Assembly (NCBI RefSeq): GCF_029407905.1
Contig: NC_073630.1
Coordinates: 46,959,001 to 47,023,000, forward strand
DNA from: Bubalus kerabau
Taxonomy: Eukaryota > Chordata > Mammalia > Artiodactyla > Bovidae
DNA length: 64,000 nt
Direction of reading: 5' to 3'
The notes under the pieces are model-generated. The model was not told the origin of the DNA, ran no database searches, and saw only the letters and a program-made list of their open reading frames with translations. Positions 56,611-64,000 of this stretch are shown in pieces. Within the stretch, counting starts at the first letter, position 1. Every line of letters begins with the position of its first letter. The position numbers and the translations under genes are program-made.

Positions 56611-56814
56611 ATGTTGCTTGTTGATTGCTGAAATTGATTCTGCACCCCAGCATGGCTCACATTCCCTCATCTCACTTGTTTTTTATAAGGTATGTTTCTC
56701 AATTTGAGAAATAACTTGGTGATTTGGCTAAAGCAATAGGTCATTCAGAAACTTGCAATCAAGATGAATTCTCTCAAGAGAAATTAAATAATGTAGGAAA
56801 TGTATTATGAGAAT

Positions 56815-57158
56815 TTTATTTATTTTTAAATTTTATTTTATTTTTAAACTTTACAATATTGTATTGGTTTTGCCAAATATCGAAATGAATCCGCCACAGG
56901 TATACACGTGTTCCCCATCCTGAACCCTCCTCCCTCTTCCCTCCCCATACCATCCCTCTGGGTTGTCCCAGTGTACCAGCCCCAAGCATCCAGTATCGTA
57001 CATCCAACCTGGACTGACAACTCATTTCATATATGATATTATATATATATTTCAATGCCATTCTCCCAAATCATCTCACCCTCTCCCTCTCCCACAGAGT
57101 CCAAAAGACTGTTCTATACATCAGGGTCTCTTTTGCTGTCTCATATACAGGGCTATTT
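56815..57158 (-). mobile_element. Young bovid L1 3' end
   Basis: It matches the 3' UTR copies at 39.6-39.9 and 46.9-47.3 kb, with somewhat more differences. It is 5'-truncated within the 3' UTR just after 'tctcatatacagggctatt'. Confidence 0.9.
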
Positions 57159-57253
57159 TCTGATAAACCACAATAATAGGAAGAATAAGAAAACAAATTA
57201 TAGAAAAATTAAATACAATATGTATTTGTATAAAATATACACACATGCATACA

Positions 57254-57466
57254 TGCTAAGTTGGATCAGTCATGTCTGATTCTGTGCGATCCTATAGACT
57301 ATAACCCACCAGGGTCCTTTCTCCATGGGATTCTCCACAAGAATACTAGAGTGGATTGCCATGCCCTCCTCCAAGGGATCTTTTCAACCCAGGGAGCAAA
57401 TTCACATCTCTTCTGCCTCATGCATTGGCAGGCAGGTTCTTTACCACTAGTGCCACCTGGGATGCC
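57254..57466 (-). mobile_element. Bov-tA SINE
   Basis: Antisense Bov-A body plus a complete tRNA-like head ending 'gccacctgggatgccc'. The LTR at 57473 begins within a few bases of its 5' end. Confidence 0.9.
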
Positions 57467-57472
57467 CTGTAT

Positions 57473-58762
57473 TGTCGGGTCCAGCCCCGGCTGATCCAGG
57501 GTATTCGAAGGAGAGACGGCTAGGCGACCTATTCAAATGTTAATTAGAGATAATAAAGAGGAATAGAATGAGGATAGCTCAGTAGGAAAATTCAGTGGAG
57601 AAAAGAAGCTGAGTGGCTTGGTTTACGCAGAAAATCAATATAACCCGTGACACCAGGTTAGCTCTGACCACGGAGGCCGCAGGCGCCCTCGCGAATAGCG
57701 GAAGGTGCCCCACCTTAGACACCTTCTCGAGTGGGTCTTAGAAGCCCAGGCAAATAAATGGTCGCAGAGGATACCCACGCTCCAGATGGACACTCAGCTG
57801 GAAGTTAAAGGGAAGAATGACATGGGGAGACCAAGCGTTGGTGAGCAAGGCCCATAGCTTTATTTTCAACAGGGGCTTTTATACCCTAAGTTACACATAG
57901 AGGATAATAGGGGATGCAAAATCAGCAGTCTTTGATGCTTATCAAAAACCAGGGTTTCTTTCCTGCAGATTTATCGTATACAAATGGTTTAGGTGATTTA
58001 CATCATCTTCTGGCCAGAGGCCTATTAACATTTTATGACTCTTGACAAGCACTTATCAACAAAGACTTATTTTCTCTAAGAGTAATTATTTTAAGGTTTG
58101 GCGCCATCTTCCGAAGATAAGATTACGTTCCTATAGGGTGGACGTGTAATGGGTTTACAAAGTAAAGAATTTACTACCTTAAGGGTCTAAAGTTACTAAC
58201 ACCAGGCCACTACTTATTTTTTCTACATACCAACTATATTAATTAATGCACATTCAAGGATACAATTCAGGGGATGTGAAAACTTGGCAACAAACATTGG
58301 CTCATCAATGAAATCTTTTACTAGCTTTATTCTGACAGCTTCTAATTCTCTGAGAGGCTCTAAGCTATTTGAATATCTTAAGCTTCCCTTGCCTCTGGAG
58401 GCTGGGAGACTATAAACAATCGTATGCATAGCTGTAGGTGTCCGGGTAAACTTGTCAGGCGAGTCAGAGAGCCATCTGAGGGGTTTGGATTTAAACACTC
58501 CTAATTGCCCAGGAACTTTATTAATTGGAGCTGTAAGTTAACTCTTTGACAGAGAGAGTGAGATGGTGGTGGGGGACAGCCCCCAGTAAAGTCAGAGGTG
58601 AGAGCACAAAGCAATAAAGTAGGCAGACTCTGGTTTTTTGGGGGGTAGATGCTCGAGAATATCCGGGGGCACTCCCGAGGCTCGATCCCGCCTTTGCGTA
58701 TGCCGAGCCCCCTTCCTCATGACCTTTGTCACGAGTGGAATGTCTCTCGCCGGCTCCCGGCA
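57473..58762 (-). mobile_element. Solo LTR of a betaretrovirus-like (class II) ERV
   Basis: The block begins tgtcggg and ends cggca (TG...CA) and is flanked by perfect 6-bp copies of ctgtat (57467-57472 and 58763-58768), the size typical of class II ERV integration. Length is 1290 bp. Orientation is minus, because a TATAAAAG box and an AATAAA signal lie about 10 bp apart on that strand. No internal retroviral sequence is next to it, so it is a solo LTR from recombination between two LTRs. No viral gene is present. Open frames inside it (58223-58498 and 58521-58784 minus) show no retroviral domain. Confidence 0.92.
57859..57883 (-). promoter_or_regulatory. LTR TATA box and polyadenylation signal
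   Basis: On the minus strand, TATAAAAG (57876-57883) is followed by AATAAA (57859-57864). This close spacing implies a very short R region or one that spans the signal, as in several betaretrovirus-like LTRs. Activity is not testable from sequence. Confidence 0.7.
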
Positions 58763-58790
58763 CTGTATAAAATATATAAATCAATAAATC

Positions 58791-58791
58791 A

Positions 58792-58833
<42 letters not shown>

Positions 58834-58868
58834 GTGTGTGTATGTTTGTGTGTGTGTGTGTGTGTGTA
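58791..58868. repeat. (TA)n(TG)n microsatellite
   Basis: A TA run with interruptions passes into a TG run, just outside the solo LTR. Confidence 0.92.
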
Positions 58869-59024
58869 TTTGCTGATTAAATAGTCTTAGATGACTGAGC
58901 TATGAATGAATGGCTTTAACTAATAAGTGCTTGGTCTGTTTCTCTTCATCTTTGCTGTTTCTGGAATTCAAGTCTAAAAGTTCTTTGTCATACATTGCAT
59001 TCATTCTTTCTCTTTTTTCAAGTT

Positions 59025-59245
59025 GAAGTATAGTTGATTTACAATGTTATGTTAGTGTCAGGTGTACAGCAAAGTGATTCAGCTTTATATAAATATTTAT
59101 ATATATATATATATATATGTACCTTTTTAGATTCTTTTCTATTGTAGGTTGTTACAAGATACTGAATATAATCCCCTGTGTTACACAATAGGTCCTTGTT
59201 TATCTATTTTTTATATAGTGGTGTGTACCTGTTCATGACAAACTC
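59025..59245 (-). mobile_element. Artiodactyl L1 3' UTR (antisense)
   Basis: 'gaagtatagttgatttacaatg', 'gtgtacagcaaagtgattcag', 'ctgtgttacacaataggtcc' and 'ttgtttatctattttttata' are in the order of the older artiodactyl L1 3' UTR. A (TA)n tract lies inside at 59098-59118. Confidence 0.82.
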
Positions 59246-60300
59246 CTAAAATAACCTTTCTTTTAATCTTTATGTCATTTTCACCTAACTGTTCCTCCTC
59301 CTCCTGAGAATTTTGAGTCACTGGCCATATACACTGCTGTGAGCATCTCTATTTTGAGTCAGTGAGGCCCCTCCTCGCGTCTTCTTTAAGACCTCTTCCT
59401 TGATATTTCATGGCAAGTGTCTATCCTGGATTGACTTGAAGTAAAATAAAAAACCAAACTGACAAATGGAGCACCAACTGGAAGACAGACATTCACAGAG
59501 TATCATCAAATCCTGTCAGAAAAGCATAGCTCCACACTGTCCCTCTCACAGTGTGTGTGTGTTTGGATGTTTAGCATTATCTCAACCGTCATCTTTCATT
59601 TGCTTGCTTGTTTACATCTGTGAAATCCTGCTAGACTGGAAGCTCCATGAGAGCTGGACCTTTTCTATTTTTCTCCTTCTGAAATACACATGTCAATTAT
59701 AGGGCCCATCAGAGGCCACATGTCTAAAGATCTATGTTGAATGCATGAATGTCTGGGGGAAGATGGATATGGGCCAGGAATGCATTTTCAATAATTCTAT
59801 GAAATATGGAAGACTTGGCAGTGGTACTAAACCGTGCTGCCAACAGAAGATCCTAAAGACTCTTCTGAGCAGTTTAAGCAAGTTTAGTTTGAAATTAGTG
59901 AATGTACATTTTAAAAGGTGCTGATATTTATCACCTTTCTCCAAAAATGTGTGTGTAATTGAGCAGAAAAGGAAAACTAGCTAGCTACACTTCTAATGAT
60001 TTCAAGTTCTGTATATAGATATGCTTTAAGTAAATTATAAACATAATAGAATAATTTCTCTGTTCTTTTAAATCATGTTTGAACAATTGGCACTCAGGTT
60101 GAGTTTTTAAGTAAAGAGAGAGTAAAGTAGGAAAAAATAAGTAAAAAGCAGAAAGTAGGTACATGACCAGAGACACACATGTGATCTTCCCATAATCTGC
60201 ATTTTCCACCAGGTTTTCTTGCAATATATAAGTCTGAAACTGTACATGCCATGCTGCTTTAAATATGATGATGATGTAACACTACTAATGATTATAATAG
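59246..60300. other. Mostly unassigned; L2-like end at 59625-59752
   Basis: 'ctgctagactggaagctccatgagagctgg' to 'ttgaatgcatgaatg' is the sense L2 3' end. Nothing else is recognised. Confidence 0.5.
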
Positions 60301-60462
60301 CATCAGAGTATAAACATTACTCTTTACACATATAAATTTATACTAGGCATTGTACACCCATTTTATAGGAAAAGTAATAGATTTGTAGACGTTTACGACC
60401 ATTACATCTTATAAACTCAACTTTAGGGCTCCACCTACCATAGGCTTTCTATTTTCAAACCT

Positions 60463-60586
60463 TCTTTTTTTTTTCTTCCTGCGCAACACAGCTTGCAGGA
60501 TCTTAGTTCCCCAACCAGGGATCAAACCTGGTCTTCTCACAATGGAAGAGAGGAATCCAAACCACTGGACCACCAGAAAATTCTCT
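60463..60586 (-). mobile_element. CHR-type cetartiodactyl SINE
   Basis: A T-run (A tail on minus) is followed by 'aggatcttagttccccaacc', 'agggatcaaacctggt' and 'ccaaaccactggaccaccag'. This is the antisense of a tRNA-derived CHR-type SINE found in ruminants and whales. It is older than the Bov-tA elements. Confidence 0.8.
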
Positions 60587-60589
60587 ATT

Positions 60590-62150
60590 TTAATAAAATA
60601 AAATAAAAAAATATTTAAAAAAAAAAGCTTCTAACTGAAAAAAAATACCCAACACATTATGTTTTTTTATATCACCTATTTGTTACATGTCATCTTACAT
60701 AATGGGAATTTCCAATATGTATTAAAACAGTAAAAACATCTTTGTTTTGAAATTTGGGGTGGGTTGCTATGTATCTTTGGAGTGTATCTTTGGCTGCCTC
60801 CTCTCTGCTCTCTTTAAATAATCTCATTTGCTCTCTTTATCCCACTACGCTTTATTGGTTGATGACTTCCCAATCCTTATCTTCAATTTAGACCTCCCTC
60901 TCAATCTCAGGTCAATACAGCAAATCCAGCTAAACCACTGCAGATATCTTAAACTTAAGTCATTAACCTCTCCCAGAAATTCACCTCTATTCTGATTTTA
61001 GATGTTCAATCAAAAAATTTTAACTCCCTTTTAATGCAAATCTCATCAGTTTCATTGGCAAACTATAAAAATAAATCCATAGTTAACCTCAGAAAGTTAA
61101 GAGAGGTGTCACTAGCACAACAGAATGGTAAGCATTTCTGGAGCTTGACACTGAAACCCAAGCATGTATAAGGCCTCTGTAACTTTATCAGGTGTCAGGG
61201 AGTATGTATAAAACAAAGGATTTATCTGGAAGAATGCAAGGATAATGAGAAGAGATCCAAAAGGGACAAAATCTGAAAGAGGCGTCTGGATATTTCACCC
61301 GGGAATTATTTCAAAGACAAATTTTGCATCAGTTCCCCAATCATACAGCATCTGACTCCAAAAATTTCTCAGAAAAAGAAATCCCAAAGTAATTGTACAG
61401 GCCTAAAAAGCAAACAAGTGATAAAGGCAGACAGAAATGATAAGAAACTTCCCTACTAAGAGAAGGAATCGCTCACCTGCCAGGAGACTCAACCTATCTT
61501 ATTTGAGGAAATGAAAATTTTGTTTTCAGAACTAATAAGGTATTTCTGGCTGGATAAACTCACCAAGTGCTAGGGGAAAAAAAAAAGAAATTCTAAAGCT
61601 AACTAACTAAATAAAGATGAACACAGATTATCTAAATGGGCAATGAGAATCCAATGGCAACAGCAACAAAGAGAGCTTGAAGCAAGAAGCATCGTCCCAA
61701 CATTCTAGGGAAAGAGTGCTTGGAATCTTGTTTCCTGTCCTCAGCCAGAACAGCAGTTAAGTGTGAGGACCAGATAAAGACATTATTGTTATGTAAGAAA
61801 GGAACATTTTCCACTCACAGTTTTTCTTAATGAATTATTTGAGTATGTATTCTTACAAAACCAAAAATAAATCCAAGAGAAAAGATGTGGACTTTATAAA
61901 TATTATGGAATGAGACATCTATAAATTATGACTAAGTAATTATTAATACACTAATTGTGAATTGTAATATAACCATTGAGGGATGGTTTGTAAAAATATG
62001 GAGACAACACCAAATTATAACAAAATGAAAATAAAAACCTAGATGACTTCAACAATATGAAATGGCCTTGGACACAGGAAAGAGAGAAAAGCTAGCTAAA
62101 AATTTTGTCTTGATTTGTGGGAGAAATTGAGATATTTTAAGGGCCAGGAC
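60590..62150. other. No recognisable gene or repeat
   Basis: Unassigned sequence. 60300-60420, just upstream, may hold a diverged MIR fragment. Confidence 0.45.
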
Positions 62151-62154
62151 TGTG

Positions 62155-62850
62155 CATATTAGTTTCCTAGTGCTGCCATAATAAGTGAAGTGAAAGCTGC
62201 TCATTTGTGTCTGACGCTTTGCGACCCTTTGGACCATACAGTCCATGGAATTCTCCAGGCCACAATACTGAAGTGGGTAGCCTTTCCCTTTTCCAGGGGA
62301 TCGTCTCAATCCAGGGATCAAATCCAGGTCTCCCACATTGCAGTTTCTTTACCAGCTGAGCCACAAGGGAAGCCCAAGAATACTGGAGTGGGTAGACTAT
62401 CCCTTCTCCAAAGGATCTTCCTGACCCAGGAATTGAACTGCTGCTATAATAATTTATCACAAACTGGATGACATAAAACAACAGACATTCATTCTCTCCC
62501 AGTTCTCCAAAACCAAGGTGTTGGAAGTGTTGGTTCCTTTTGGAGGCTCTGAGGGAGAAATACAGTCCATGCCTCTCTACTAGCTTTTTTTGTGGAAGCC
62601 AGCAGTTCTAGGTGTTCCTTGGCTTATAGATGTGTCATTTCCATCTCTACCTTCATTCTTCCTCTCTGTGTGTCTTTCATGGTCTCTTATAAAAACACCC
62701 ATAACTGGCTTTAGAGCCCATCCTAACCCAGAATGATATCATCTTTAGATTCTTGTGCAAATTATATATACCAAGATCCCTTTTCCAAATAAAGTTATGT
62801 TTACAGATAGACATGTATTTTGGGAGGTCACATTTCAATTTCTACAATGT
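62155..62850 (-). mobile_element. MLT1-like MaLR LTR split by a SINE
   Basis: 'attagtttcctagtgctgcc' at the left, then after the SINE 'tttatcacaaactggatgac', 'ggttccttttggaggctctg', 'gtgttccttggcttatag' and 'cccttttccaaataaagtt'. These are the ordered antisense MLT1 blocks. Confidence 0.85.
62185..62439 (-). mobile_element. Bov-tA SINE with extra partial unit, inside MLT1
   Basis: A full antisense Bov-tA ends 'gagccacaagggaagccc', followed by about 65 bp of a second Bov-tA body ('aagaatactggagtgggtag' to 'aggaattgaac'). The flanks are gctgccataataa (62172-62184) and gctgctataataa (62440-62452), a 13-bp target duplication with one mismatch. The compound unit therefore inserted as one piece. 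Confidence 0.9.
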
Positions 62851-62884
62851 GTTAGCATTTACTGAAATAAAAATTTTAGAGTAC

Positions 62885-63090
62885 TTAAAATATATGAGCA
62901 CTATGAGCTTTATATATATAAACTGATGTAACCTTTCCAATAAACCTATGGATAATGTGCTGTTATATCTACTGATAAGGGAACTAAGGCACAAAGAGTT
63001 AATTTGCCACAAATCACAGAGGTAGTTAAATGCTAGAGCAAGGATTAGAATCTTTTAATTTGACTCTAGAATTGATGCTCCTAATCACTA
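62885..63090 (-). mobile_element. MIR SINE (antisense)
   Basis: 'gatgtaacctttccaataaacc', 'gataagggaactaaggcaca', 'gccacaaatcacagaggtag' and 'gatgctcctaatcact' are in antisense MIR order. Confidence 0.8.
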
Positions 63091-63385
63091 TTTGTGTTAA
63101 ATTTAAATCCCACAAGTTGCATATAGTAAGAGAAGTGGAATGTATAATATACAAGCAACTAGAAGAAATTAAACTGCAACTAATAGAACTTCACTGATTA
63201 TATAAAAGATGGGAATATTCAGAAGGAGATCTCTTTAAAAAGAAAGATAGCATGAAGAAGTCAAAATAAGCTTGTTGATATCAATTCAAGTAAAATTGAC
63301 ACATGTTAAGAAGAAAAAAAATATTAAATTCCTACAACATGCTGTTCAAGAGATTGCTAAGTCAAATGATATAAATGTGGGACGT

Positions 63386-63751
63386 CAGTCAGTCAGTCAG
63401 TTCAGTCACTCAGTCGTGTCTGAGTCTTTGCAACCCCATGAATTGCAGCACGCCAGGCCTCCCTGTCCATCACCAACTCCCGGAGTTCACCCAGACTCAC
63501 GTCCATCGAGTCAGTGATGCCATCCAGCCATCTCATCCTCTGTTGTCTCCTTCTCCTCCTTCCCCCTATCCCTCCCAGCATCAGGGTCTTTTCCAATGAG
63601 TCAACTCTTCGCATGAGGTGGCCAAAGTATTGGAGTTTCAGCTTCAGCATCAGTCCTTCCAATGAACACCCAGGACTGATCTCCTTTAGGATGGACTGGT
63701 TGGATCTCCTTGCAGTCCAAGGGACCCTCAAGAGTCTTCTCCAACACCACA
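63386..63751 (-). mobile_element. BovB 3' fragment, little diverged
   Basis: Antisense BovB end of about 366 bp. It is flanked by aaatgtgggacgt (63373-63385) and aaatgtgggatgt (63752-63764), a 13-bp target duplication with one mismatch. A minus-strand frame of 124 codons (63402-63776) stays open over it and contains 'LQYFGHLMRRVDSLEKTLM' and 'EAWRAAIHGVAKTQTRLSD'. It is only the C-terminal tail of the BovB protein. Confidence 0.93.
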
Positions 63752-63787
63752 AAATGTGGGATGTAAAGTGATGCAAAGGTTCATATA

Positions 63788-64000
63788 TTCAAACCTATGG
63801 CTTTTCCAGTAGTTACATATGGATGTGAGAGTTGGACCATAAAGAAAGCTGAGTGCCAAAGAGCTGATGCCTTCAAACTGTGGTGCTGGAGGACTCTTGA
63901 GAGTTCCCTGGACAGCAAGGAGATCAACCAGTCAATCCTATTGGAAATCAACCCTGAATATTCATTGGAAGGACTGATGCTGAAGCTGAAGCTCCAATAC
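63788..64000 (+). mobile_element. BovB fragment (sense), runs off the window
   Basis: Sense BovB ('ttacatatggatgtgagagt', 'ctggaggactcttgagagtt', 'ggaaggactgatgctgaagc') starts near 63788 and continues past the window end. It is in opposite orientation to the fragment 36 bp upstream. Confidence 0.9.

Noticed and set aside
58223..58784. Two 87-91 codon minus-strand frames inside the solo LTR
   Set aside because: No retroviral protein motif; open frames in LTRs of this length occur by chance.
58791..58868. Possible regulatory or CRISPR-like repeat
   Set aside because: A plain TA/TG microsatellite with no spacers.

Overview
This window is mammalian nuclear DNA from a ruminant, very probably a bovid (cattle, buffalo, sheep or goat; I cannot tell which from sequence alone). 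It carries many copies of the RTE-clade LINE BovB, the BovB-dependent tRNA-derived SINEs (Bov-tA and the dimeric Bov-A2), bovid-type L1 and a betaretrovirus-like (class II) solo LTR. Beneath these lies the older mammalian repeat layer (MIR, L2-like, MER5A-like, Tigger-like, MLT1-type LTRs, ancient L1). I see no host protein-coding exon, no functional tRNA or rRNA gene, no CRISPR array and no prokaryotic feature. It reads as an intergenic or intronic repeat-rich segment. Repeat names are recognised from remembered consensus features, not from a search.

Layout. 0-7 kb: an old L1 fragment, then a minus-strand BovB (2497-6815) split by an L1 whose 5' part is inverted (3159-4778, 15-bp target duplication), then a Bov-tA. 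7-17 kb: mostly unassigned DNA with decayed MaLR-type LTRs, L2/MIR/MER5A relics, a 5'-truncated BovB with a 249-codon open frame (13419-14207) and SINEs. 17.1-20.5 kb: a near full-length but broken BovB that contains a 44-bp L1-like patch. 20.5-38 kb: sparse, with scattered SINEs and MIRs and long stretches where I recognise nothing. 38-55 kb: a nested stack built on a decayed minus-strand L1. Its pieces run from about 38.0 to 52.7 kb and are split by BovBs, SINEs, a second old L1 end, an LTR-like block and a young L1 (46926-51646) with a complete 1271-codon ORF2. 55-64 kb: an L1 3' end, a 1290-bp solo LTR with a perfect 6-bp target duplication, a cetartiodactyl-type SINE, an MLT1 LTR split by a SINE, and two oppositely oriented BovB 3' fragments at the right edge.

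How the parts relate. BovB encodes an endonuclease/reverse transcriptase and its 3' end is shared with the Bov-A SINEs, so SINE and BovB 3' ends recur throughout. L1 encodes its own endonuclease/reverse transcriptase. Many insertions keep readable target-site duplications, so the order of events can be reconstructed locally. I did not find a new multi-gene system. The most unusual signals are two insertions with very long flanking duplications (49 and 74 bp), the L1-derived patch inside a BovB, several very short 3'-end-only insertions (32-65 bp), and the intact L1 ORF2.
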